Assembly: GCF_007065885.1 (NCBI RefSeq)
Contig: NZ_CP041409.1
Coordinates: 558,001 to 622,000 of the forward strand
Source of the DNA: Altererythrobacter sp. TH136
Lineage (GTDB): Bacteria > Pseudomonadota > Alphaproteobacteria > Sphingomonadales > Sphingomonadaceae
DNA: 64,000 bases
Direction: 5' to 3'
The translations under genes were made by a program, and so were the position numbers. How positions within the stretch are numbered: the first letter of the stretch is position 1; each line of letters opens with the position of its first letter. The notes beneath the pieces are model-generated. The model was not told where the DNA came from, made no database searches, and saw only the letters and a program-made list of their open reading frames with translations. This document shows positions 35,165-43,589 of the stretch, in pieces.

Positions 35165-36637
35165 ATGATCATATCTCATCCGTTCTACGACGCGGACGGC
35201 GACAAGCTCCGCGAGGAATGCGGCGTATTCGGTGCGATTGGCGCGCCCGATGCCTCGGCAATGACCGCGCTGGGCCTTCACGCGCTGCAGCACCGCGGCC
35301 AGGAAGCGGCCGGCATCACCAGCTTCGACGGACAGGAATTCTATTCGCGGCGCGGCACCGGCCACGTGGCGGAGAACTTCTCCACTTCGGAAGCGCTGGC
35401 CGAATTGCCCGGGATCATGGCCGCCGGGCACGTCCGGTATTCCACCACCGGGGGCGCGGGTCTGCGCAACGTGCAGCCGCTGTACGCGGATCTTGCCGCC
35501 GGCGGCTTTGCGGTGGCGCACAACGGCAACATCTCCAATGCGAAGACCCTGCGCGACGAGCTGGTTCGCAAGGGCGCGATCTTCCAATCGACTTCAGACA
35601 CCGAGGTGATCATCCACCTCGTCGCGACCAGCCGCTATCCGACAACGATAGACCGTCTGATCGATGCGCTGCGCCTGGTCGAGGGCGCATATTCCCTGAT
35701 CGTGATGACTCCCGAAGGCATGATCGCCTGCCGCGATCCGCTGGGTATCCGACCGCTTGTGATGGGCAAGCTGGGCGACGCCACCGTGTTCGCCAGTGAA
35801 ACGGTCGCGTTCGACGTCATCGGCGCAGAGTTCGTGCGCCAGGTCGATCCGGGCGAGATCGTGCGGGTGGACTTTGACGGCAAGGTCACCTCGCTGCAGC
35901 CGTTCGGTCAGGTGCGGTCGCGTCCGTGCATCTTCGAACATGTCTATTTCAGCCGACCCGATTCGATCTTCGACGGGCGGAGCGTGTATGAAGCGCGCAA
36001 GTCGATCGGGCGCGAGCTTGCGCTCGAAGCGCCGGTAGAGGCCGACCTGGTGGTGCCGGTGCCGGACAGCGGGGTGCCCGCCGCCATCGGCTATGCCCAG
36101 GCGTCGGGGGTTCCGTTCGAACTGGGCATCATCCGTTCGCACTACGTCGGACGCACCTTCATCCAGCCTGGCGAAGGCGCGCGCCACTCCAGCGTGAAGC
36201 GCAAGCACAACGCCAACCGCGGACTGGTGGAAGGCAAGCGGATCATCCTGATCGACGATTCGATCGTCCGCGGCACAACCTCGATGAAGATCGTCGAGAT
36301 GATGCGCGATGCCGGCGCCACCGAAGTCCACTTTCGCGTCGCCAGCCCGCCCACGGCGCATTCATGCTTCTATGGCGTCGATACGCCGGAGCGATCCAAG
36401 CTGCTCGCGGCGCGTATGGACATCGAGCCGATGCGCGAATTTATCAAGGCCGACAGCCTGGCGTTCGTGACCATCGACGGGCTTTATCGCGCGGTCGCCG
36501 GGGAAAGCCGCGATCCGGTGCGGCCGCAGTATTGCGATGCCTGCTTCACCGGGGATTACCCCACCACGCTGACCGATCTCGCCCAACGCGAGATACGCGA
36601 AACGCAGCTACCCTTCCCCATTCACAAGGTTGCCTGA
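35165..36637 (+). CDS. purF: Amidophosphoribosyltransferase
   Basis: 490 residues; first step of purine synthesis, transferring glutamine amide nitrogen to PRPP. The Ntn nucleophile is C19 (REECGVFGAIG), so an 18-residue propeptide is expected to be removed. The PRPP loop is ILIDDSIVRGTTS. Cysteines in RPCIFEHVYF, HSCFYG and QYCDACFTGDYPT are those of the iron-sulfur, Bacillus-type enzymes rather than the E. coli type. The downstream SDR ATG starts immediately after the TGA. Start ATG 35165 is supported by the fixed spacing to C19. Confidence 0.96.
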   Translation: MIISHPFYDADGDKLREECGVFGAIGAPDASAMTALGLHALQHRGQEAAGITSFDGQEFYSRRGTGHVAENFSTSEALAELPGIMAAGHVRYSTTGGAGLRNVQPLYADLAAGGFAVAHNGNISNAKTLRDELVRKGAIFQSTSDTEVIIHLVATSRYPTTIDRLIDALRLVEGAYSLIVMTPEGMIACRDPLGIRPLVMGKLGDATVFASETVAFDVIGAEFVRQVDPGEIVRVDFDGKVTSLQPFGQVRSRPCIFEHVYFSRPDSIFDGRSVYEARKSIGRELALEAPVEADLVVPVPDSGVPAAIGYAQASGVPFELGIIRSHYVGRTFIQPGEGARHSSVKRKHNANRGLVEGKRIILIDDSIVRGTTSMKIVEMMRDAGATEVHFRVASPPTAHSCFYGVDTPERSKLLAARMDIEPMREFIKADSLAFVTIDGLYRAVAGESRDPVRPQYCDACFTGDYPTTLTDLAQREIRETQLPFPIHKVA

Positions 36638-37360
36638 ATGAACTCCGATTTGCCGCTCGCCGGGCGCGTTGCGCTCGTCACTGGTGCGAGCAAGGGGATC
36701 GGCGCGGCCACCGCCAAGGCGCTGGGTGCGGCGGGTGCGCACGTTGTGTTGACCGCCCGCGACGTCAAGGCGCTGGAAGGGGTCGAGGACGCGATCCACG
36801 CCGCCGGAGGGACCGCGACCATCGCGCCGCTCGACCTGTCCGAACAGGACGGCGTGTCGCGCTTGGCCGCCGCGCTGGCGCAGCGTTGGGACAAGCTCGA
36901 TATCCTGGTGATCAACGCGGCGTACCTGCCGTCGCTGACCCCCGTGACGCAGATGGAGCCCAAGCAGTTGGGGCAAGCGCTGACAGTCAACGTGCTGGCA
37001 ACTCAAGCGCTGATCGCCGCGTTCGATCCGCTGATGAAGCGCGCAGGCAACGCCCGGGTCATTGGGGTGACCAGCTCGGTCGGCAGCGTCCCGCGCGCTT
37101 TCTGGGGCGCGTACGGCGCGAGCAAGGCGGCGTTCGAGGTGATCCTCGATTGCTACGCCGCCGAGGTCGAGAAGCTGGGCGGGACGCGCGTGGCGATCGT
37201 CGATCCAGGCGCCACCCGCACCGCGATGCGCGCGCGCGCCTATCCGGGAGAGGACCCTGCGAGCGTGAAGCCGCCCGAGGATGTCGCGGCCGGGATCGTC
37301 GCGCTGGTGCAGAGGGACTTTCCCACGCGGCACCGTGAACGGATCGGCGCAACCGGTTAA
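36638..37360 (+). CDS. Short-chain dehydrogenase/reductase
   Basis: 240 residues, classical SDR. The nucleotide-binding motif is TGASKGIGAAT, followed by NAAYLPS in place of NNAG, catalytic Ser in GVTSSVGSV and the YGASKAAFE Tyr-Lys pair. An Arg-rich segment after the second strand (LTARDVK) suggests NADP preference. It is coupled directly to purF (TGA ATG with no gap), a common arrangement in Sphingomonadales, but the substrate is unknown. Confidence 0.88.
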   Translation: MNSDLPLAGRVALVTGASKGIGAATAKALGAAGAHVVLTARDVKALEGVEDAIHAAGGTATIAPLDLSEQDGVSRLAAALAQRWDKLDILVINAAYLPSLTPVTQMEPKQLGQALTVNVLATQALIAAFDPLMKRAGNARVIGVTSSVGSVPRAFWGAYGASKAAFEVILDCYAAEVEKLGGTRVAIVDPGATRTAMRARAYPGEDPASVKPPEDVAAGIVALVQRDFPTRHRERIGATG

Positions 37361-37464
37361 CCACTTCCGCCAGCAAAGCGGAAACCATCCTTCGGCAGAA
37401 GTTACAAAGCCTGGCCGCGAACCGTGCGGTGAGGCTGTTGGTTACGTGCACCGAGGGTACTGGG

Positions 37465-37812
37465 ATGATCCATACGCAAGACCCCTATTCGCTGGCAGCG
37501 CAGGAAGACCGCTGCTCACCCCGCACCAAACTGTCGATCCCGGCGCAGTTGCGCGCTTCCGGCGGGCGCCCGGTCCGCACGGTGGTGCATGACCTGTCGA
37601 TCTCCGGATTTTCCGCGGCGGCCATCAACCGGATGCACCTGGGTCAGCTGTGCTGGCTGACGCTCCCCGGTCTGGAATCGCTGCAGGCCGAGGTGGTCTG
37701 GTGGGACAACAGCATCGCCGGTTGCGCTTTCGCCGAGCTGCTGAGCCCGATCGTGCACGACAACATCCTCGCCCGTTATTCCACCGGCGGAGTGTTCCGG
37801 CCGATCGCCTGA
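37465..37812 (+). CDS. Small PilZ domain protein
   Basis: 115 residues from ATG 37465. RCSPR supplies the RxxxR motif and DLSISG the DxSxxG motif, both in the expected order for c-di-GMP binding; LPGLESLQAEVVWWDNSIAGCAF is the barrel. Third single-domain PilZ gene in the window. It is probably monocistronic, with a 104-base gap upstream, and it converges on the serine hydrolase gene with two bases between stops. Confidence 0.83.
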   Translation: MIHTQDPYSLAAQEDRCSPRTKLSIPAQLRASGGRPVRTVVHDLSISGFSAAAINRMHLGQLCWLTLPGLESLQAEVVWWDNSIAGCAFAELLSPIVHDNILARYSTGGVFRPIA

Positions 37813-37814
37813 GC

Positions 37815-38978
37815 CTAGCGGCCGCTGGCGGCGATGACCTGATCCAGGAGCGCGCGGCGGCTGGCCGATAGCGGCTTGCCGGTCGCCGCCGGCCAGTTCG
37901 ACACGATCGCGATCACCAGCCGCCGGTCAGGCACGATGGTGATCGACTGGCCGAAGATGCCCTGCGCGCCGAAGCTTGCGCCGGGGTAGGTCCACCACTG
38001 GAAGCCGTATCCGTTGCCGTCGCCGAATTCGACCTGCGGCGCGCCCGCGCTGGCGAACCAGCCGACGGGAACCGCCGACTGTCCGCCCTCCAGCGCGAAC
38101 TGTCCCATGCGCGCGTAATCCGACAGGCGGATCGACAGGCAGCACCCGCCGATGTTGTTTCCGGTGAGATCGGTCATCCAGAACAGCGGCCCGGCAAAGC
38201 CTGCCGGGTCGACGATCTTCTTCTTGGAATAAGCGGCCAGCGACTGTCCCGTCGCGGCGGTGACCAGATCGCCCAGAAGGTTGGTCTCCAGCGTCTTGTA
38301 GACCCACTTGCGCCCCGCCGGCGCTTCACGGGTGAGCTGCCGGGCATAGGTGATCGCCTGCGATTCTCCCGCCACCGGCGCGACCAGCAACATCCGGGCA
38401 ACGTCGCTGGCGGCATCGGTGTAATCCTCGTTCCACTTCACCCCCGACGTCATCGTGGCCAGCTGCTCGACACTGACGCCGTCATATGCGGTGCCCGCCA
38501 GCTTGGGCAGATACTTGGTCACGGGATCGTCCATGCTGGCGATGAAGCCGTCTTTCACCGCCGCCCCCAACAACGTCGAGGTGAAGCTTTTCGCGACCGA
38601 GAAACTGGTCCAGCGCCCCTGCGGTCCGAACCCAAGCCCGTACTTTTCGTACCGCACCCGGCCATCCTGCAGCACCATGATGCCCGCAGCGTCGGAACTG
38701 GCGAGGTATGCGTCCAATGCAGCCGTGGTGGCAGCATCGTACGGGCTACCCGCGGGCAAGTTGCGCACGTCAGCGGCCGCGGCGACTTCGTGCCCGGCGA
38801 AAAAGTCCTCCATCCTGCGGAAGCGATCGGACCGGGTCGCGTCGTTCCAGAACAGCACCTGCTGATCCTGCAACGGCACCTCTGCCGCCGGCTGGGTCAT
38901 CCGCACAGGTGCGTCTGTCGGCACGGTCGCACAGGCGCTGAGCATTGCTGCTGCCAGCAAGGGGACAAAACGCCGCAT
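37815..38978 (-). CDS. Serine hydrolase of the class C beta-lactamase family (lipoprotein)
   Basis: 387 residues. A start at 38978 gives a short lipoprotein signal (MRRFVPLLAAAMLSAC, lipobox at C16). The SxxK nucleophile pair is S127-V-A-K130 in WTSFSVAKSFTS. The rest, including MTSGVKWNEDYTD and NNIGGCCLSIRLSDYARMG, follows the Beta-lactamase (PF00144) fold used by esterases, peptidases and AmpC-like enzymes alike. Its ATG overlaps the cfa stop by one base, so it is the third gene of the photolyase-cfa operon. Substrate unknown. Confidence 0.86.
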   Translation of the reverse strand: MRRFVPLLAAAMLSACATVPTDAPVRMTQPAAEVPLQDQQVLFWNDATRSDRFRRMEDFFAGHEVAAAADVRNLPAGSPYDAATTAALDAYLASSDAAGIMVLQDGRVRYEKYGLGFGPQGRWTSFSVAKSFTSTLLGAAVKDGFIASMDDPVTKYLPKLAGTAYDGVSVEQLATMTSGVKWNEDYTDAASDVARMLLVAPVAGESQAITYARQLTREAPAGRKWVYKTLETNLLGDLVTAATGQSLAAYSKKKIVDPAGFAGPLFWMTDLTGNNIGGCCLSIRLSDYARMGQFALEGGQSAVPVGWFASAGAPQVEFGDGNGYGFQWWTYPGASFGAQGIFGQSITIVPDRRLVIAIVSNWPAATGKPLSASRRALLDQVIAASGR

Positions 38979-40261
38979 CACAATTCCTTCACAAGGGTGA
39001 TCTGGTGGACATCGATGCCGCCGCCGCGGAACCCGCCCTCGCAGTACATTAGATAATAGCGCCACAAGCGCACGAAGCGATCGTCGAACCCGGCAGGCAG
39101 CCGCCCTTCCGTCACCGCGAGGTCGAACTGGTCGCGCCAGATGCGCAGGGTGTCTGCGTAATCCAGCCCGAAATCGTTCTGGTCGGTCCAGGCGAGTCCC
39201 CGCTCCTCGGCCAGGCGGCGGAACTCGCTGGTCCGGATCAGCAGTCCGCCTGGGAAAACATACGCCTGAATGAAATCGGCGCTGCTGGCATAGGCATCGA
39301 ACAGCGAATCCTTCATCGAGATGAACTGGATCGCCGCCCGTCCCCCCGGCTTCAGGTTGCGCGCCATGCAGTCCATGAACGTGGGCCAGTATTCCCGGCC
39401 CAGCGCCTCGACCATTTCGACGCTGACGATCGCATTGTACTGCCCGTGCGCGTCGCGGTAATCCTGCTTCAGGAACCGGGGGTTGGCCGGATCGATGCTT
39501 TTCGTGCGACAGAATGCGAGTTGCTCGTCCGACAGGCTGATCGCATCGACCCGCGCGCCCATCGCCGCCGCGGCGTGCGCCAGCATTCCCCAACCGCAGC
39601 CGATTTCGAGCAGGCTGCCGGCCTGGTCCGCGCGCACCCGGTTGAGCATCGCGGTGACCTTGGTCAGTTGCGCGTAATCGAGCTCGGTCAGGAACTGCTC
39701 AGCCTGCGACGGCCCCTCACGCTCGCCGAACAGCGCGCTTGAATAACACATCGATTGGCCGAGCCACTGGGCGTAGAAGTCGTTGCCCAGATCGTAGTGC
39801 GCGTGGATGTTCCGCTCCGCCCCGGCATGGGTGTTACGGTTGAGCCAGTGCGCGAACCTGGCCGCAAGCCGGAACGGCCCCCGCGCCCGCGCAGTTTCTC
39901 CCAGCGCATCTCCGTTGGCCATGAACAGCGCGAACAGCGGAACGGGATCGGGGCTGGTCCATTCGCCCGCCTCCCATGCCTGGTACCAGCCGATCGATCC
40001 ATTGGTCGCCAACCGGACGAGCGCACGCCAGTCACGCAGGTCCACTTCCGCGACGAACCCCGGCGCGCGTCCGCCCAGCATCCGCGTGCTGCCGTCGGGC
40101 AGCCGGCCCATGATGGTGCCGCTCTCCAGCCCGGCGTCGATCCGGTCGAGTACCTTGTGGAAGCCCGGCGCGATCAGGCGCGCGACCCAGCCCGGGCTGC
40201 GCTCAAACCGCGCACCCGCCGACAACAGGCTTGCGCCCCGGCCTATCCCCTCTGCCCTCAT
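38978..40261 (-). CDS. cfa: Cyclopropane-fatty-acyl-phospholipid synthase family methyltransferase
   Basis: 427 residues from ATG 40261 (TTG 40297 adds 12). The SAM-binding core is SLLEIGCGWGMLAHAAAAMGA; upstream lies the typical NIHAHYDLGNDFYAQWLGQSMCYSSALF block, and VSVEMVEALGREYWPTFMD follows. These enzymes add a methylene bridge to unsaturated membrane acyl chains, raising resistance to acid, oxidation and singlet oxygen. It follows the photolyase gene, with 37 bases between stop and start, a pairing seen in light-stress regulons of other alphaproteobacteria. Confidence 0.92.
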   Translation of the reverse strand: MRAEGIGRGASLLSAGARFERSPGWVARLIAPGFHKVLDRIDAGLESGTIMGRLPDGSTRMLGGRAPGFVAEVDLRDWRALVRLATNGSIGWYQAWEAGEWTSPDPVPLFALFMANGDALGETARARGPFRLAARFAHWLNRNTHAGAERNIHAHYDLGNDFYAQWLGQSMCYSSALFGEREGPSQAEQFLTELDYAQLTKVTAMLNRVRADQAGSLLEIGCGWGMLAHAAAAMGARVDAISLSDEQLAFCRTKSIDPANPRFLKQDYRDAHGQYNAIVSVEMVEALGREYWPTFMDCMARNLKPGGRAAIQFISMKDSLFDAYASSADFIQAYVFPGGLLIRTSEFRRLAEERGLAWTDQNDFGLDYADTLRIWRDQFDLAVTEGRLPAGFDDRFVRLWRYYLMYCEGGFRGGGIDVHQITLVKEL

Positions 40262-40298
40262 GCCGCTGTTTATGAACCGTATCCTGCGTGCGGGCAAC

Positions 40299-41669
40299 CT
40301 AGGACCGGCTCGTGCGATACGCCGCCAGCGCGCGTTCGCGGGCCTCGCGGTGGCCGATCAACTTGGCGGGATAGGCGCCCCGCAGCAGATCGGGCGGATC
40401 GTGGATCTCCGCGTCATCCAGGTGCGCCAGTTCGGGCACGTAGGCGCGGATGTAGTCGGCGGCGGCGAACTTTTCGCTTTGTGTCAGCGGCGCCATGATC
40501 CGCACGAACATGTTGCTGTCCACCCCGGTCCCGGCGACCCACTGCCAGTTGACCGCGTTGTTGCCGTAATCAGCATCGACCAGCGTATCCCAGAACCACC
40601 GTTCGCCTGCGCGCCAGTCGATCAGCAGGTGTTTCACCAGGAAACTGGCGGTGATCATCCGCACCCGGTTGTGCATCCACCCGGTCTGCCACAACTGCCG
40701 CATGCCGGCATCGACGATGGGGTACCCCGTGCGCCCGCGCTGCCAGGCGGCGAGATCGCGCCGCGCCTCCGCACCGGTCCGCCACAGGCCGTCGTAACCG
40801 TTTCGATGGCTGCGCGTGCCGTAATCGGGGAACTGGTCGATCATGTTCTGAGCATAGTCGCGCCAGACCAGCTCCTTGGCGAAGGTGCTCCACCCGTCGG
40901 ATGTCCGACCGGAAAGCGTGAGCCACACCTGCGCGGGCGAGATTTCTCCCCAGTGGAGATGCGGCGACAGCCGGGACGATCCGTCCGTCGATGGCAGGTT
41001 GCGCGTGTCGGTATAGTCGGCGACCGAATCAGCCCATTCGGCCAGCCGGTCGTGTGCCGCCGCTTCGCCGACCTGCCAGAACTCCCCCAGCCCGCCCGAC
41101 CAATCGGGCGCGGAAGGGAGCAGGTCCCAGCTGCGAAGCTCGTCGCCCGCCGGCCAGTGGGCCGGAGCCGCCAGGCGTGCCGGAGTCGGCAGCGGTTCGT
41201 GCGGCGGCATCTGCGCCAGCACAGCTTTGGCGAACGGCGTGTATATCTTGTACGGCTCGCCCGACCCGGTCCGCACCGCGCCCGGCGGCAGCAGATAGTT
41301 GCCGTCGTACAGCGTAAGATCCAGCCGCTCCCCGAGTTCGGCCTCGGCCTGCTGCCACCATGGTTCGTAATGGCGGACAGCGTGCACCTGGACCGCGCCG
41401 GTCTCCTCGGCCAGCCGCGCTATCTGTTCGGCGGCGTTTCCGCGTCGCAGGACCAAGCGGGAACCGAGCGCCTCCAGATCCCGTGCCAGGCTGGTCAGCG
41501 AATGGTGCAGCCACCAGCGCGACGCCCCGCCCAGGGCGAACTCGCCCGCGGCGTCATCATCCAGTACATAGACCGGCACCACCGGCCCAGCCCTCGCTGC
41601 GGCGCATAGCGCGGGTTGGTCCGCCAGGCGCAAGTCGCGGCGAAACAAGACGATCTGAGGCAAACTCAT
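40299..41669 (-). CDS. phrB: Deoxyribodipyrimidine photolyase (class I CPD photolyase)
   Basis: 456 residues. The N-terminal Rossmann-like antenna domain starts with IVLFRRDLRLADQPAL. The FAD-binding half shows RLSPHLHWGEISPAQV, DAGMRQLWQTGWMHNRVRMITASFLVKHL and NAAVNWQWVAGTG-like NNAVNWQWVAGTG, all conserved in class I photolyases that repair cyclobutane dimers with blue light. The antenna cofactor (MTHF or 8-HDF) cannot be told by eye. First gene of the phrB-cfa-serine hydrolase operon. A symmetric GGAACC/GGTTCC element lies 8 bases upstream of the start. Confidence 0.94.
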   Translation of the reverse strand: MSLPQIVLFRRDLRLADQPALCAAARAGPVVPVYVLDDDAAGEFALGGASRWWLHHSLTSLARDLEALGSRLVLRRGNAAEQIARLAEETGAVQVHAVRHYEPWWQQAEAELGERLDLTLYDGNYLLPPGAVRTGSGEPYKIYTPFAKAVLAQMPPHEPLPTPARLAAPAHWPAGDELRSWDLLPSAPDWSGGLGEFWQVGEAAAHDRLAEWADSVADYTDTRNLPSTDGSSRLSPHLHWGEISPAQVWLTLSGRTSDGWSTFAKELVWRDYAQNMIDQFPDYGTRSHRNGYDGLWRTGAEARRDLAAWQRGRTGYPIVDAGMRQLWQTGWMHNRVRMITASFLVKHLLIDWRAGERWFWDTLVDADYGNNAVNWQWVAGTGVDSNMFVRIMAPLTQSEKFAAADYIRAYVPELAHLDDAEIHDPPDLLRGAYPAKLIGHREARERALAAYRTSRS

Positions 41670-41676
41670 GCTGACC

Positions 41677-41704
41677 GGAACCGCGCGTGCTTGCTGCTGG
41701 TTCC
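41677..41704. promoter_or_regulatory. Symmetric GGAACC-N16-GGTTCC element between phrB and the PAP2 gene
   Basis: Perfect 6-base arms at 41677-41682 and 41699-41704. Because of the symmetry each strand reads GGAAC-N17-GGTT, one base off the alphaproteobacterial EcfG (general stress sigma factor) consensus GGAAC-N16/17-CGTT. Each reading points toward one of the divergent genes, but the -10-like element would be within 10 bases of either start codon, so transcripts would be nearly leaderless. It could instead be an operator for a dimeric repressor. Confidence 0.35.
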
Positions 41705-41710
41705 TCCGCC

Positions 41711-42505
41711 ATGTCCAATCCCGACACCGTGCACCCGCAAGAGCATCCGATCCCGGCCCAGGCGATCCGACTGCCGCAGCGAGGGTTCACGATCAATCGC
41801 CGTAAGGCGCTGCTGGCCGCCGGCATTCTGTGGCTCGGCTTCGCGGTCATGGTCTGGCTGGTGCTGGCCGGCCGGACGGGGGCGTTCGACGAGATGGGTC
41901 TGCTGGCGGCGCGGCGCGAAGGCAACCTGGACTTTGCCGGATCGCACCTGATGCTGGAGATCGTCCGCGACACGACCGCGCTGGGCGGGGTCTTTCTGCG
42001 CAACCTGTTCGCCGTCGGAGCGGTGGTGGCGCTGCTGTTTCTCGGCCTGCGGCGCGAGGCGGTGCTGTTCGCCATGACGGTGACCGGCGGATGGATCGCC
42101 AACACGGCGCTGAAAGGCATCGTCGGCCGCGATCGGCCCCAGATCGTGCCTCACCTGATGGAAGCCGGCGGCGAAAGCTTTCCGAGCGGACACAGCTTCA
42201 ACGCGGCAGTCGTATACATTGCGATGGCGCTGGCTTTCGCATCGATGAGTTCGCGGCACTCGGTACGCTATACGATCGTCGGCAGCGCGATGGTGCTCTC
42301 CGCGATGATCGCGTGGAGCCGGGTCATGCTCGGCGTCCACTTCCCGAGCGACGTCACCGCGGGCTGGCTTGGCGGCGCCGGCTGGGCCTTTCTGGCTGCG
42401 GCGCTGCTGTACAAGCCGGCCAAGGCCGCAGCGGACAGGCAGGTGGCCGGAACGCTCGATCCGGCTACAGCGGCTCACAGCGGACATTCGGCAGCGCAAC
42501 GGTGA
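41711..42505 (+). CDS. PAP2 family membrane phosphatase
   Basis: 264 residues from ATG 41711. Five to six membrane helices. The three PAP2 motifs are present: KGIVGRDRP, SFPSGHSF and SRVMLGVHFPSDVTAG. Such enzymes dephosphorylate undecaprenyl diphosphate, phosphatidic acid or lipid A; the substrate here is not specified by the sequence. It diverges from the photolyase gene. Its last 41 bases overlap the 3' end of the convergent DUF457-type gene. Confidence 0.9.
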   Translation: MSNPDTVHPQEHPIPAQAIRLPQRGFTINRRKALLAAGILWLGFAVMVWLVLAGRTGAFDEMGLLAARREGNLDFAGSHLMLEIVRDTTALGGVFLRNLFAVGAVVALLFLGLRREAVLFAMTVTGGWIANTALKGIVGRDRPQIVPHLMEAGGESFPSGHSFNAAVVYIAMALAFASMSSRHSVRYTIVGSAMVLSAMIAWSRVMLGVHFPSDVTAGWLGGAGWAFLAAALLYKPAKAAADRQVAGTLDPATAAHSGHSAAQR

Positions 42506-43418
42506 ACCGGTCACGGGCGTGCGGGTCGTAGTAGCGCGCGTCGCGGATGAGCACCGAGCCGTCGGGGGCGCGTTCGGCGAAGGGTGTCCGCGACCAGAAG
42601 AGGAAGGCGTCGAGGTCACTGTCTGTCTGCCTTAGTCCCGCGGTGTCAGGCCATGCACATTGAAGCGAAGGAACTACAAGTTCGTGACGCTCGGCTGGCT
42701 CACTCTCGAGCAGAGCCCCATCGAATGTGAACCAAACATCCCGGTCACGGCCAACAATCTGTTCTCGCTGCCAAAAAGCAAACGGCAGCGGGCTTGATAT
42801 GTACTCCGCACCTGCCACAAGTTGATCGCCATACTTGGCGCGGTCGTACGCTGTAATGGCTGCGTTAACAGCGATGTAAGCCAACCCCACTGCAATCGCG
42901 ATCCGCGCCGGGCGCATCCACTCCCCGCCCCGCCGCTCCCGCCGCAGCGAAAACCACATCGCACCGCCCATCAGCGCCCACAGCCACACGTCGATGATGA
43001 ACAGCACGTCGCCATAAAACCACCGGCTGGAGAACGGTTCGAGCAGGCGGATACCGTAGACGTTGAGCCAGTCGAGCGCGGGGTGCGTCAGCGTGGCGAG
43101 CAGGCTGAGGGCATAGAGCCAGCCGAAGTGCACCGGCAGCCGCTTCTCCGGCCGCCTGCCCCGCTTCGCCTGCCAGCGGTCCCACCACCACAGCGCTCCC
43201 GCCAGCAGCAGAGGCAACAGCACCCAGGCGATCGGGCCGTGAGTGATCCCGCGGCGGAAGGCGAGGTGCTGCACCCCGTCGAGCCACAGGAAGCAGGCGG
43301 CGTCGATGTCGGGAATGTTGGCGCCGATGATCAGCGCCGGCATCGCCAGCCCGGTCTTCCGCTTGAGCCCCGCCTGCCCGATCAGCGCGCCGACCAGGCT
43401 GTGCGTGAGGTTATCCAT
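42465..43418 (-). CDS. YdjM/DUF457-type membrane-bound metal-dependent hydrolase
   Basis: 317 residues. The N-terminus MDNLTHSLVGALIGQAGLKRKTG and the NIPDIDA, RGITHGPIAW and THPALDWLNVYG segments carry the conserved His/Asp residues of the PF04307 family, with about four membrane helices. A C-terminal soluble part of about 110 residues follows. A patch at 42671-42880 is clearly lower in GC (115 of 210 bases by hand count) than its surroundings, yet the frame is intact. A 9-base tandem repeat lies 25 bases upstream of the start. Hydrolase activity has not been shown for the family to my knowledge. Confidence 0.86.
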   Translation of the reverse strand: MDNLTHSLVGALIGQAGLKRKTGLAMPALIIGANIPDIDAACFLWLDGVQHLAFRRGITHGPIAWVLLPLLLAGALWWWDRWQAKRGRRPEKRLPVHFGWLYALSLLATLTHPALDWLNVYGIRLLEPFSSRWFYGDVLFIIDVWLWALMGGAMWFSLRRERRGGEWMRPARIAIAVGLAYIAVNAAITAYDRAKYGDQLVAGAEYISSPLPFAFWQREQIVGRDRDVWFTFDGALLESEPAERHELVVPSLQCAWPDTAGLRQTDSDLDAFLFWSRTPFAERAPDGSVLIRDARYYDPHARDRFTVALPNVRCEPL

Positions 43419-43442
43419 CAGCGCCCGCCGTGGCAGTGGGAA

Positions 43443-43460
43443 GTGTCACACGTGTCACAC
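43443..43460. repeat. Tandem 9-base repeat GTGTCACAC x2, near-palindromic
   Basis: Two perfect copies of GTGTCACAC are joined head to tail, and the 18-base whole is a palindrome except at two symmetric positions. It sits 25 bases upstream of the DUF457-type gene (minus strand) and 129 bases after the korB stop. Both symmetry and position suggest an operator; no regulator gene is adjacent. Confidence 0.45.
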
Positions 43461-43589
43461 TGTTCTGACGCGAAAATCCCGCCGACCTGCCGCGCACATG
43501 AAAGGAGGCGGAAAGGGGCGCGGCTGGGCATGACGGCACCCTTAGCGGCGCATGGTCGTGTAGGAAAATGCCTGTGTGCAGCGCACCGA

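Noticed and set aside
37815-39593. A 592-codon frame joining the serine hydrolase with part of cfa, suggesting a fusion
   Set aside because: The upstream 205 codons are out of frame with the clear cfa gene and have no family sequence. The lipoprotein start at 38978 explains the true gene.
43461-43589. Possible small protein gene in the korB / DUF457-type gap
   Set aside because: Short frames here have no ribosome site and no recognisable sequence; the gap appears to hold only the tandem repeat and leader DNA.
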